A stretch of 64,000 bases of DNA, taken from positions 1 through 64,000 of the forward strand of contig NZ_JALKIL010000025.1 in the NCBI RefSeq assembly GCF_023051105.1, in the 5' to 3' direction. Both the position numbers and the translations under genes were made by a program. This DNA is from Anaerobiospirillum sp. NML120449 (lineage in GTDB: Bacteria; Pseudomonadota; Gammaproteobacteria; Enterobacterales; Succinivibrionaceae). Positions 52,701 to 60,459 of the stretch are shown here, in pieces. Under the pieces are notes generated by a model, which saw only the letters and a list, made by a program, of their open reading frames with translations, did no database searches and had not been told where the DNA came from. Each line of letters starts with the position of its first letter. Positions within the stretch are counted from its first letter, which is position 1.

Positions 52701-54065
52701 AATTCAGTTGCTTATGCCGGGGATGATGCAAAAGCCACTCATGATGCAGTAAGCACCTGTGCCTGCACTACAGCCGAGGGCTATGCTGACCAGGTAAAGA
52801 CATGCCATGATGCTAATGAGACAGAGACTGCGGCTGAGTCTGGTGATGATGCTCTGACCGCAGCTGTTGACACTGATGCAGCTGCTGCAGCTGCGAGCTC
52901 TACAGTCAGCAAGAGCACTGGCAAGCGCGGCCGAAAAGCAAAAGCTCAATCCTCTGCCTCCAGTAAGAACCAAGGTCCTGCAGACAGCACTGCCGAAGAT
53001 GCCATGGCTGCTGGCCATGCTGACAGCCGCAGTGACCAGTGCCAGAGCTCTGATGCAGAATGCGGTTCAGGGGCAGGCTCAGAGTCCTGCTGTGAGCCTT
53101 CGATAAAGACCTCCAGTGCTGGCAAGGATGCCAAATCAGGCCGTGGCCAGAGCCATGGCCAGAGCAATGGCCATGGCAATGGCCATGGCTCTGCAGGCCT
53201 GGGCAGTGATGATGGTCAGCATCAGGGTGGGCGTTTTTCTGAGGGGCTCGAGGAGCTTATTGAGGTGCTCAATGTGGCCACTGTCGATGGTCATCGTATG
53301 GGGCTTTATTCCCTTGCTGACTACAGACGACGTCCTGCCATGAGGGCCCTTTATGATTATCTGTGCAGCTGTGAATATGATGAGCATGCTGCCAGCAATA
53401 TGGGCAGCTGGGACTGGAATGGTGGAAGGCAGTCTTATGGCGGCTGCGACCGCTACCGTGACCTCAACAGACTGGACCTGCTCAGTATGCTCAGCGCAAA
53501 GTCTGCACTGAGCCGCGATGGCGGTCAGGGCAGCTCAGGCGGCCCGGCCGGTGGCCTTGCTGCCCTGGCTGCAGGTATAGCCCCGAAAGGACGTACTCCT
53601 GCTGTTAAGTGGCTGCCGCTTTGTGTCCATGCTCTGGTGAGCCACAAAAAGCTCAAAAGATCAGCAGTCAGTGCCCAGTCACGACTAAATGCTCTGCGCA
53701 GCCAGCAGACCAGGGACAGAGAGCGCGGCCACTGCGGAGCCATTAATATCCCATGGGCTCTTGCTGTCCATGACATGTACTGCCATCTTGCTGACAGGGA
53801 TGCCAGCGATGAGCGCAATGCCCCAAAGGGCAGCCTCATCCCGGGAGCTGATGACAACGAAAAAATGGGCATATTCAGACGCTATCGTCTGCCTCAGATA
53901 GCTGTCCTGCTGCGCTGCCTTGACCAGCTGCGCCACGGACATGCCTTCATGTTCCGCTGCAGCTGCGGCCATGAGACCTTTATCTGTGACGGCGCCTATA
54001 ACCGTCTGTCCGGCACAGAGCAGGTCTGCCCTTTCTGCGGCAGCGCCATCAGCTTCACCAGCTGA
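46770..54065 (+). CDS. Giant low-complexity protein 2 (2431 aa) with C-terminal zinc ribbon
   Basis: Function unknown. Long Ser/Asp/Ala/Gly-rich tracts (about residues 60-490, 700-1500, 1690-2150), with repeated His-Glu (HEHEHEPEH), GNGHGNGHG and DA-GADAG wording, separate short folded-looking islands: about 497-700 (helical, STRKIFKGYERAVADSLYSL), 1510-1545, 1624-1690 (ALDNMIRLYFAFHRDQGLLY) and the last 270 residues. The end carries a Cys4 zinc ribbon: Cys2397, Cys2399, then CPFC at 2420-2423. The context LLRCLDQLRHGHAFMFRC then FI before it resembles the RxxxLVRFxxSGLLQLSxC zinc region of flagellar activator FlhC, and PKGRTP upstream recalls FlhC's PPKGMLP. No signal peptide or membrane segment. 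AGGAG nine bases before ATG 46770 fixes the start. A terminator follows 110 bp after the stop. Confidence 0.75.
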   Translation: MHFIEDHFIPGEGHNSSAQTTFLPDGQITCHQKNRNANRLKGRLPVRPDADSDIPMSLACYLELCEKRNPADHTHDAEQQLTAEPAHASALAASNDLRPRCSQPKANARTATSSKTSKNLKGSQSKTMTQPKQKATTKAKAKSPSRNHPMAQAMVYCHANAHAEAQDYVASEVISSGIPSGCASCCESGGHKDHSGSADHASSKAPNSLSGRKVRKPHSCSNAPDATSGSNTSKTRSGSKAKTSLHSSSKPKGPKATAIPSDVQEKAIAMLLALAKEPAPAQSCISAQTVSDEDCLLACSDRHDDSVTASRNSSDSSVGACIDCGVGTAHESSNNDGLDDSCDGVARAEHDHLNEDEGHHPSASMQQDAHDADSHAHGHEHEHEPEHKQALVHDNAEATALKQEEKQSCSAAQVNSSSDSISVDDGSNNISDDVGHDSSEESADCAEHESRMDESSPEEVAQPAADADKSGDKSSLVDGAACSDAPGEAQGGARGKYLTYEQHLASDPERPNSTRKIFKGYERAVADSLYSLDIDSLMIHRSLQHLELAVDALEDGTASESELKMAGRCGTLARVLMEHCDHLASWPELSEALYQLLSDRSVLNAASFESSGDLARLCELAPGPEWPRHSVADASGDSDSYSTAAQYALSNLHSMADLGVDTSEYLETMLTRILTARHLPERRALFESLLHEINTRQSRHELKTDNYHPESGQPSAKATGGSSCGTAGRSGSSSKLRNGTDADDCGGIVEAGVDTDSALADQSGIASNAAPEQAAPARPKSPARLPGSCDYDLINYDNAQSTADDAVGLADNASDDGSSNDADAYSKPDADAACATACTADAALAGSGSGQHSSQYSQSNAPAGALYKSLLCNEGNIASLGEELCAQQDELSTDTGSSSCTDSQDAWAIAMEPVKQAGTCNETDKTTQTAYSYSTDSNTGRTGNDDHECSDCSSISSNTSKPNSKGKGHKHGKGQDHDHSQSPALLAANNDHADSETERTLGGNSVSEIEVEGEVEIERKSCCSQGNDSAHVSGSSSTACTDTDCAAGADSGYGCNEGSDSDCDSAIASSKGTFWWDEIIGGRSDRHRTRHSAESSVDNGAGAAGKGERCSARAAGLIDDANDEQLIISSLIRAFNSSLGTEGGPHDKRARKVYKSALEEATLATCDVVHLNGVFSQPDNALECMLRACTASLSSRRAAAVITSNPGSGGAACKGVRRPGAVPADALATTTVPAEAKALAKAHAQARSFATGEIEITGTSGATSASSDAQVSLSVSASSSASTAAGPASGITAQAAHSESMLAHAGLTCANDSELSNSHGSWGYGHGHNDGVAAAADSDESRQPSQALDTSSSAGLNHLAEGKCLTSRTFWQTIKSRKSRSQFRTGAYSHAQLTSSMTEAANGSSHVAAAPYDCAGSAAPAASGCAAGHGFDGNEAGTIAGSDAGLGTATDDSTGTWKKAGTDYADPQATGVHRLKSQHASTQPADACSCSSVAADSRKAGRTSSHGRSDARELQMLALALSMKGMTSEEVSYFLPRLACELPCGQVQHSWSGQVIHSADEHNKAWSHETAGYGSGTGTGGGADAAAWTGGSNMGMSMDSSMLRELLADNTISGQRRSMSAELTHPVSKMALDNMIRLYFAFHRDQGLLYSERYVLSCEGGESERMQSLIFADSFIRAGGLAMASISHEDGHITVTLNTVSATDDLPDLQVQAPQHSSTACTTEHDTDRQSHSHGRTMGTSATSSTSNSNCNINGGQDHEVKDTDTGNSTGTGSDAVSATDYATASDTKAASAKASANAPSIASASSPATDEHGGVSCEQSTDTTGQYAVADSCSEGCTHYGSDGAGSDSHAETGVDASADAGSDAASGPENAVHDAGSASGPKGNTQESSDSTGPDSGDTTGIDTGADAASINDAAAPVAGTGSNDGAHVAADAGTGADNGPDAVADAAAAKGSSAVAQPANDANEVAATEACSDDNSVAYAGDDAKATHDAVSTCACTTAEGYADQVKTCHDANETETAAESGDDALTAAVDTDAAAAAASSTVSKSTGKRGRKAKAQSSASSKNQGPADSTAEDAMAAGHADSRSDQCQSSDAECGSGAGSESCCEPSIKTSSAGKDAKSGRGQSHGQSNGHGNGHGSAGLGSDDGQHQGGRFSEGLEELIEVLNVATVDGHRMGLYSLADYRRRPAMRALYDYLCSCEYDEHAASNMGSWDWNGGRQSYGGCDRYRDLNRLDLLSMLSAKSALSRDGGQGSSGGPAGGLAALAAGIAPKGRTPAVKWLPLCVHALVSHKKLKRSAVSAQSRLNALRSQQTRDRERGHCGAINIPWALAVHDMYCHLADRDASDERNAPKGSLIPGADDNEKMGIFRRYRLPQIAVLLRCLDQLRHGHAFMFRCSCGHETFICDGAYNRLSGTEQVCPFCGSAISFTS

Positions 54066-54177
54066 TGCCCCGCCGCAAGGCCCTGCCCGGATGACTGGCC
54101 TTATGCGGCCAGCCGGGCGGTCTGGCAGGCCGTGGTACGGTCAAACCGGGGGCTGCTTTTGTCGGTCCCCAAAAGTC

Positions 54178-54210
54178 AAAAAGCCACGGGCGTGAGCCAG
54201 TGGCTTTTTT
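54178..54210. terminator. Bidirectional intrinsic terminator
   Basis: AAAAAGCCAC pairs with GTGGCTTTTTT (loop GGGCGTGAGCCA, partly paired). It separates the plus-strand giant gene from the convergent minus-strand glycosyltransferase unit. Confidence 0.9.
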
Positions 54211-54308
54211 AGTTTGTCCAGGCATGGACAGTGGCCTCAGCCCTGCGACGGCTGGGCCGTCGCATGGCTGAGGGCCGGCACAGGGCGCTTATGCGCCGTG
54301 TGCCGGGG

Positions 54309-56255
54309 TCAGTCGTCAGCGCTGAGGACGATATCGTCCTCGTCGACGGCGGCGGCGCTGGCTGTCATGGAGCGCTGGGCGGCCGTGGACCTGCTGATGC
54401 TGCGGCTGGTAGTCAGTGAGCTGTAGGAGGATGCAGCACTGGCAGCATCGAGCTCACGAGACAGGATGATGGCGTCTTCACTGTCGTTGGCCGGGGCGTC
54501 ATCTGCAGGGCTTAAGAGGCTGGCAGAGACGCGGGCTGCCAGACGGGCGGCACGCTTCTTGGCCTCGTTTTCTGACTGGATAATGGCACGCAGGGAGAAG
54601 GTGCCACGGCGCATCAGCTGAGGGCTGTTACCGGCCCTGCGGCGCAGCAGCGGAGCCATGGCATGAGCAAGGCGCATGGCGCAGCAGTAATAATCAGTCT
54701 GGCTGAAGACATCCCAGTAGCGGCATGGCTCTACCGGGCTGGTAAGCTCGGCATACAGGGCCTCTACCCATGGCTTTATCTGACACTCATCAGGAGCCTG
54801 ATTGAGATTGTCGATAAGCTCCTGGTCGACTTCAACATAGCGGCCTGCCTGCAGCAGCTGCTCTCTTAATACATTCTGACCTGTGGTAATCACAGCTGTA
54901 CCATGACTCAGAGCCTGCAGGCCTACTGAGCTGTTAGAGACATAGGAAAGGGTAGGCATGACCAGCACACGGGTCATGGACATGAGATCGTTAAAGTCTT
55001 TGTCAGTGATGACTTCAATGGAGTTAATTAGCTCTCTGTCATAAGCCTGACCTGAGGAGTTCCTGAAGTAGTAATCAAGGGCACAGAGCTCAAACTGATT
55101 GTCCTCAGTCTCGTAGACAGCAAATTTGTAACCCTCAAAGCGGCTGTCTTTAAGACACTCACGGGCAAGGCCCAGGAAAATACCCAGACCATGCTCATGG
55201 TTAGGAGACACCATGACAATGTAGCGGCGTTCTGAGACATCAGGGAAAGGCACACGGCTCCAGTCAATTGGCGGCACCTCGCTCTGAGCCTGAGCGGCAG
55301 CTGCCTCAATGGCAGCTGCACGCTCTCGTAAGATGGCATCGCGGTCACGCACCGGCATGCCCTCAGGGATGCCTGCTGCGGCAGCACCTTGGGTGCCAGC
55401 CGTGCCTGCGGCTCCGGCGGCACCGGCCACAGCTGCGCCTGCAGCTGAGGCGGTGCGGGATGCGCTTACTGTGGCACTCAGATTATCAAGGGAATCATTA
55501 AGCTCCTTGAGCTCCGGTATGGAGGAGAGAATGGAGCTGTAGTATGAGGAGGTCTGACGGGCAGCCTCGTGGACACGGCTGGCGGCATCCTGAGTCAGGA
55601 ATACGGACTCAATGGAGGCGGCGGCACGCTCGCGGGCTTCCATTACTGTTTTGTCATGCTCAATGCGGGCCTTTAAGTAGGAGTCCATTAAAGGACCATT
55701 GGAGCTGACAAAAGGACCAAGATAGACAGCCTCGCGGCCTGCCGGGGTAACAAAATCGTCAATCAGGCTGCGTGAGGTGGAGACAATAAGGTCCACATCG
55801 CGTAAAGAAAAGTCTTCAGCTGGAGGCTCAAGCAGAGCAAAGACGCATGGTATGCCGCTGTTGCGGGCCAGGTTGAGGCAGGCCATGGAGAGAATGTCAC
55901 TGGTGGACACTACCACTACGTCAGGCTTGAGGCCGCAGATAACAGGAGTCATTTCATTGTAGAAAAGACTTTGCTCATAGGTGGTCATCTGCGCAAGGCG
56001 GTGCTGGGCTGTCATGGTATAGACATACTGGACCTTGCCCTCTTCAAACATGACCTTGTTGCGGGCAAACTGCAGCTCCTTGCGGGCAGCCGGATGGACT
56101 GTCTGCAGGTCAGCTGAGGTTCTGACATCAGTGCTCAGGCACACTACTGAGGCATTGCGCTCGGCAAGCTCACTTATCATATTGCGCACCTGCAGGGCGG
56201 ACTCACTGGCAAGGTCGTGTACGCAGCAGCTGCTTATCCACAGAATTTTGTTCAT
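54309..56255 (-). CDS. Glycosyltransferase paralog E, enlarged and lacking both EX7E glutamates
   Basis: 648 aa, related along its length to the 400-aa paralogs (start MNKILWISSCCVHD, QYVYTMTA, STSDILSMACLN, HGLGIFLGLARE). Three oddities. About 150 residues are inserted near 187-335: a helical part followed by an Ala/Gly run (AAGAAVAGAAGAAGTAG, 271 onward). A Ser/Ala-rich tail follows residue 560. The catalytic EX7E is lost: at the equivalent of the two Glu stand Val439 and Gln447 (TLSYVSNSSVGLQAL). If the alignment holds, it is unlikely to transfer sugar normally and may be a regulatory or complex partner of paralog D, whose gene ends 15 bp upstream. GGGGG lies before the ATG. Confidence 0.78.
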   Translation of the reverse strand: MNKILWISSCCVHDLASESALQVRNMISELAERNASVVCLSTDVRTSADLQTVHPAARKELQFARNKVMFEEGKVQYVYTMTAQHRLAQMTTYEQSLFYNEMTPVICGLKPDVVVVSTSDILSMACLNLARNSGIPCVFALLEPPAEDFSLRDVDLIVSTSRSLIDDFVTPAGREAVYLGPFVSSNGPLMDSYLKARIEHDKTVMEARERAAASIESVFLTQDAASRVHEAARQTSSYYSSILSSIPELKELNDSLDNLSATVSASRTASAAGAAVAGAAGAAGTAGTQGAAAAGIPEGMPVRDRDAILRERAAAIEAAAAQAQSEVPPIDWSRVPFPDVSERRYIVMVSPNHEHGLGIFLGLARECLKDSRFEGYKFAVYETEDNQFELCALDYYFRNSSGQAYDRELINSIEVITDKDFNDLMSMTRVLVMPTLSYVSNSSVGLQALSHGTAVITTGQNVLREQLLQAGRYVEVDQELIDNLNQAPDECQIKPWVEALYAELTSPVEPCRYWDVFSQTDYYCCAMRLAHAMAPLLRRRAGNSPQLMRRGTFSLRAIIQSENEAKKRAARLAARVSASLLSPADDAPANDSEDAIILSRELDAASAASSYSSLTTSRSISRSTAAQRSMTASAAAVDEDDIVLSADD

Positions 56256-56270
56256 TTAATCCCCCGGCAA

Positions 56271-57530
56271 TCACTCAAAGCTGATATCAGTAAGCTCGTC
56301 ATTGGACAGAGCATTGAGCGAGCTGACCATGGAATTACCAGGATTGCGGGCAGCGGTGGTGCGCTCAATCAGAGGCCGCAGAGCCTCAATCAGACGGTTG
56401 ACGGCACTTTCCTGAGACAGGCGGGCACGAGCAGCCTCAAGTTCGGCATCAAAGTTTTCTCTGAGCAGTACCTCAAGGGCATTGAGCCATGGCTCCATTT
56501 CCTCATCATCAGGCAGGCTCATGTAGTCCTCACGGCAGTGTTCAGGGGTTTCAAGCAATACACCGCCTCCGGCAATGGCCTCAGCAAGGCCTCCGGTATT
56601 GGCTGCAATCACAGGGATATTGTTGAACACGGCCTCACTGGCAGTACGTCCCCAGGCCTCAAACCACAGTGACGGTACCAGCATTACTGAGCTGATGGCG
56701 TAGATAGAGCGCATGTCTACCTGCTGCTCGACCATGAAGACATTAGGGAAGTCATCCTGATGGTAGGGATGCTCGGCAGGATTGCCCTTGGTGTGCAGGC
56801 GGGTTACCACCTCAGTAAAACGCTCATGGGTATTTACGGTAAGGAACTGGACCTCAGGCATGCGCTTGTGGCAGATCTCGGCAAGACGGGCAAAGATGGA
56901 AACACCCTTGTAGTCAGATGGATTGACCATGGTGACAAAGCGTCTCTGATGCTCGGCAGCGACAATACTCTCAAGATCAAAGAAAGCACCTACAGGCACG
57001 GTATTGATCTCATCGCGCTCAGCATAGAGCCTTGCATTGGCATAGGAATCAGTGAGGATAAGATCGATATTAGGGAAGAGATAGGTAGACCAGGTACCGT
57101 TGGAGAGCATGTAAGCTGTGCTGATGGAGCGTGAACGGGCTTCGGCAAAGCAGTTCATGGCCAGAGGGCTGTTACCAAAACCAATGACCACATCAGGCTT
57201 GAATGAAGACAGACAGCTGCAGAAGGTACGGTAAAAGAGCTGACATTCCATTAAGGTCATGTCGGCTTCATCTGTACCCTCGGTACGGGTATAGACATAG
57301 TGAATGCCGTCTTCGTCAAAGGCAAAGACGTCATGGTCATCCTCATCAAGGAGCTTTTTGAGATCGCCAAAGGCCTGAGCGCCATTTTTGGCATCAAAAA
57401 TAAATGAAGAGCATGCCCATACCTCAAAGCCCCTGTCATACAGACTTTTGAGCATATGACGGCAGTTAACTGCAGCACCTGATGAAGTGTCATGCAGGCT
57501 GAAAGGAGACATCCAGAGTATACGCGGCAT
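56271..57530 (-). CDS. GT4-type glycosyltransferase, paralog D
   Basis: 419 aa, close to paralogs A and B: MPRILWMSPFSLHDTSSGAAVNCRHML at the start (the acceptor loop SSGAA), GIHYVYTR, and LVPSLWFEAWGRTASEAVFNN with both EX7E glutamates, then AANTGGLAEAIAGGG. The family's fold and residues are intact, so it should be active. AAGGA lies before the ATG. It is the upstream gene of a two-gene unit with the degenerate paralog E (15-bp gap). Next come UDP-xylose synthase and UDP-glucose dehydrogenase on the same strand, which points to UDP-xylose or UDP-glucuronate as donor; that link is inference from position. Confidence 0.82.
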   Translation of the reverse strand: MPRILWMSPFSLHDTSSGAAVNCRHMLKSLYDRGFEVWACSSFIFDAKNGAQAFGDLKKLLDEDDHDVFAFDEDGIHYVYTRTEGTDEADMTLMECQLFYRTFCSCLSSFKPDVVIGFGNSPLAMNCFAEARSRSISTAYMLSNGTWSTYLFPNIDLILTDSYANARLYAERDEINTVPVGAFFDLESIVAAEHQRRFVTMVNPSDYKGVSIFARLAEICHKRMPEVQFLTVNTHERFTEVVTRLHTKGNPAEHPYHQDDFPNVFMVEQQVDMRSIYAISSVMLVPSLWFEAWGRTASEAVFNNIPVIAANTGGLAEAIAGGGVLLETPEHCREDYMSLPDDEEMEPWLNALEVLLRENFDAELEAARARLSQESAVNRLIEALRPLIERTTAARNPGNSMVSSLNALSNDELTDISFE

Positions 57531-57540
57531 GTTCAGTCCT

Positions 57541-57979
57541 TACGGTTAGTGATTAAGAATATGCCCATTTTACCCGAATTTTCCCCACTAAGCCCCTGCT
57601 CCACAACAGACCAGGCACCAGCCCCGGCAAACTCACCCCGGCTGCCCCGCAGCCATGGCGCAGCTGCGCCGCAGCCGCGCGGCAGCCCTGCCTCACCAGC
57701 GCGTAGCCAGCCCCCAACCGGGCACACTGCCAGCCATAAATCCGACCTGGCCAGGCATGGGCATGAACGCTCCCGGGTGGTCTGGCTGGGCCATGCTGGG
57801 CATGGCCCGGGCTTATTGACCATTGGCTCCCCTGCAGGAATGGCCGGGTGGCGAGCATGGCCTTGCCGTGATGCGGGCCTTACCATGCTGAACCATGCTC
57901 ATGCAGGGGCTGCATGAGCATGGTTCAGCATGAGCGTCGTTCGGCATGAGCATGGTTCTGGGCTGTTGAGCTTTGAGGA
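57541..57979. other. Spacer with a 23-bp perfect hairpin
   Basis: No gene in this 440-bp gap between paralog D and UDP-xylose synthase. It is rich in CATGG/GGCATG words. The 23-bp inverted repeat at 57884-57932 is described separately. Confidence 0.5.
57884..57932. repeat. 23-bp perfect inverted repeat, GGG loop
   Basis: The left arm 57884-57906 (containing GCTGAACCATGCTCATGCAG) pairs without mismatch with 57910-57932. Partial copies of the right arm (CATGAGCATGGTTC) follow at 57943-57956. It lies about 50 bp downstream of the uxs stop on the minus strand. There is no U run, so it would be an mRNA-stabilising or REP-like element more than a standard terminator. Confidence 0.85.
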
Positions 57980-58954
57980 TTAGTTGGCCTTGATGTTCAG
58001 GCAGCGGGCAAACCACTCAATGGTGCGCTCAAGGCCCTCGTCGAGCATGATGGTTGGGGCCCAGTTGAGTCTGGTTTTGGCAAGAGTAATGTCAGGGCAG
58101 CGGAACTGCGGGTCGTCCTGAGGCAGGTCGTGGTAGACCACCTGGGAGCCGTTTTTGATACGGGCTGTGACCTTTTCAGCCAGCTCTCTGATGGTGAACT
58201 CATTGGGGTTACCAAGGTTAACAGGACCGGTAAAGTCGGCCGGGGAGTTCATGGTGGCTGTCATGCCTGTGACCAGATCATCGACATAGCAGAATGAACG
58301 GGTCTGGTGGCCGTCACCATAGATGGTGATGTCCTTGCCCTGCAGGGCCTGACAGATAAAGTTGCTGACTACGCGGCCATCATCAGGGTCCATAAAGGTA
58401 CCGTAGGTATTGAAAATACGGATTACCTTGATTTTCAGTCCGTAAATACGGGCATAGTCAAAGAAAATACTTTCGGCGCAGCGCTTGCCCTCGTCATAGC
58501 AGGCACGAATGCCATGGGTATTGACGTTACCACGGTAGCTTTCAGGCTGAGGACGTACCAGCGGGTCACCATAGACCTCGGAGGTTGAGGCCTGCAAGAT
58601 GGTGGCATTATGAGCTACGGCAAGCTCAAGCACATTGAATACACCAATGGTACAGGTACGGGTGGTATCAAGGGCATGGGCTCCCTGATAGGCAGGAGGG
58701 CTGGCCGGACAGGCAAGGTTGTAAATCTGGTCAATAACACCTTTTTGAGGACAGAGCTCAGGTAAGGATATCAGAGGGTTACAGATATCATGCCTGATAA
58801 AGGTGAAGCGCGGATTATCCAGCAGCTCCTCAATATTGCTCATACGGCCGGTGTAATTGTTATCAAGGCAGATAACACTGTGGCCCTGAGCGAGCAGCAC
58901 ACGTACCAGATTGGAGCCAATAAAGCCCGAACCGCCGGTTACAAGAATTCTCAT
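57980..58954 (-). CDS. UDP-glucuronate decarboxylase (UDP-xylose synthase)
   Basis: Converts UDP-glucuronate to UDP-xylose in the cytosol, using bound NAD. It is 324 aa from ATG 58954; the longer frame from 59002 is not conserved. This extended-SDR protein has GGSGFIG (NAD), the UXS-type [19 protein letters not shown], catalytic YDEGK (YxxxK) and IFNTYG. The end pattern [17 protein letters not shown] followed by [13 protein letters not shown] distinguishes UXS from UDP-glucose epimerases and dTDP-glucose dehydratases. The ribosome binding site is weak. The UDP-glucose dehydrogenase that supplies its substrate is 179 bp upstream on the same strand, so the pair makes a UDP-Glc to UDP-GlcA to UDP-Xyl route next to glycosyltransferases D and E. 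Confidence 0.92.
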   Translation of the reverse strand: MRILVTGGSGFIGSNLVRVLLAQGHSVICLDNNYTGRMSNIEELLDNPRFTFIRHDICNPLISLPELCPQKGVIDQIYNLACPASPPAYQGAHALDTTRTCTIGVFNVLELAVAHNATILQASTSEVYGDPLVRPQPESYRGNVNTHGIRACYDEGKRCAESIFFDYARIYGLKIKVIRIFNTYGTFMDPDDGRVVSNFICQALQGKDITIYGDGHQTRSFCYVDDLVTGMTATMNSPADFTGPVNLGNPNEFTIRELAEKVTARIKNGSQVVYHDLPQDDPQFRCPDITLAKTRLNWAPTIMLDEGLERTIEWFARCLNIKAN

Positions 58955-59133
58955 CACTATACTCACAAAATCATAACTGACTGCATACAGCCACCCGCCC
59001 ACCGCGCCGCTTCGGCGGCGCCGTGGGCAAGGCCATCCGCCCTTGCTGGTCCATGGCAGCCTGCCAGGCCCGCTATGGCAAGGCGCAGTGCGCGGCCCGG
59101 CCAGGCATGGCCAGGCAGGGCATGGCTGGCTGG

Positions 59134-60459
59134 TTAGAGGCCTACGCCACGGTAGTTGAAGCCGGCCATAAGGGCATGCTCCTTATCGAGCATGTTGCGG
59201 CAGTCGACCAGCTCATGACGGCGCATGGCGGCGTGGGCTGCCTGCAGGTCGAGTCGGGAAAACTCCGGCCACTCGGTAAGTACGGCCAGCACATCAGCAC
59301 CGGTGGCAACGTCCTGGGCACTGTCCATAAATGTCACACGGGAGAGATTGTTGCCAAACAGAGAGCGGGCATTTTCCATGCCCTTTGGGTCAAAGACCTG
59401 CAGTCTGATGCGATGATTGGCCTTGAGCACCTGCTGGAGAATCTGCATGGCCGGGGAAACACGGCAGTCGTCAGTGCCCTCTTTGAAAGTAAGACCAAGA
59501 ACACCCACTACTGGATCCTCCTCACATGATGGAATACTGTCAGTAATGCGCTGGGCCATTTTGGTGAAGCGGCGGTTATTACCCTCGATGGTGGCATGAA
59601 TCAGGGACATGTCCACATCATTTTGACGGGCCATGAAGTCCATTGCCATGGTGTCCTTAGGGAAGCAGGAGCCGCCAAAGCCAGGACCAGGGTTTAAGAA
59701 AGCAGGACCAATACGTCTGTCCATACCCATACCGGCGGCCACCTCATAAATATTGGCACCGGCCTTTTCACAGAAATCGGCCATTTCATTGATGAAATGA
59801 ATCTTTACGGCCAGGAAGGAATTGGAGGCGTACTTGATGGTCTCACTGGAACGGCGGGAGACATAATGCACTCTGGTATCAGGGCTGCGCTCAAGCAGAG
59901 GCTGATAGAGCTGGGCAATCACATCACGGGCACGCTGGGTATCGGCACCTACCACAATGCGGTCAGGATGGAAGAAATCGTAGACGGCATAGCCCTCACG
60001 CAGAAACTCTGGCAGGGATACCACATCAAACTGGGCATCAGGACGGGACTTGGAGATGATGGACTCCACGCTGTCACCTGTACCTACAGGTACGGTGGAC
60101 TTGTTGGCCACCACGGTGTAGCCGTCCAGGCACTGAGCAAGTTCAGTTGCGGCGCTGTACAGATAGTGCAGATCGGCCTCATGAGTTACAGGATGAGGCG
60201 GGGTGCCTACAGCAATTACCACAAGGGATGCACCGGCTATACCTTCTTTCATGGAGGTGGTAAAGGAAATGGTGCCTGCCTGGTAATTTTTCTGCAGGAG
60301 CTCTTCAAGGCCCTCCTCATAAAGAGTTACCTCTCCGGCTTTGAGCTTTTCAATCTTGCTGATTTCACGGTCAATACAGATAACCTCATGACCCAGCTCA
60401 GCAAGGCCCACACCTGTTGGCAGGCCCACATAACCAGTTCCAATAATTGCAACTCTCAT
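59134..60459 (-). CDS. ugd: UDP-glucose 6-dehydrogenase
   Basis: Oxidises UDP-glucose to UDP-glucuronate with two NAD. At 441 aa it has the family's usual length. The Rossmann start is [26 protein letters not shown], the Lys in [15 protein letters not shown] and the catalytic Cys in GGSCFPKDT are in place. The second nucleotide-binding domain has [16 protein letters not shown]. It belongs to the TuaD/HasB-like group of bacterial UGDHs. It is the first gene of the minus-strand sugar-nucleotide/glycosyltransferase region, with UDP-xylose synthase next. UDP-glucuronate could also feed polysaccharide synthesis elsewhere. Confidence 0.95.
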   Translation of the reverse strand: MRVAIIGTGYVGLPTGVGLAELGHEVICIDREISKIEKLKAGEVTLYEEGLEELLQKNYQAGTISFTTSMKEGIAGASLVVIAVGTPPHPVTHEADLHYLYSAATELAQCLDGYTVVANKSTVPVGTGDSVESIISKSRPDAQFDVVSLPEFLREGYAVYDFFHPDRIVVGADTQRARDVIAQLYQPLLERSPDTRVHYVSRRSSETIKYASNSFLAVKIHFINEMADFCEKAGANIYEVAAGMGMDRRIGPAFLNPGPGFGGSCFPKDTMAMDFMARQNDVDMSLIHATIEGNNRRFTKMAQRITDSIPSCEEDPVVGVLGLTFKEGTDDCRVSPAMQILQQVLKANHRIRLQVFDPKGMENARSLFGNNLSRVTFMDSAQDVATGADVLAVLTEWPEFSRLDLQAAHAAMRRHELVDCRNMLDKEHALMAGFNYRGVGL

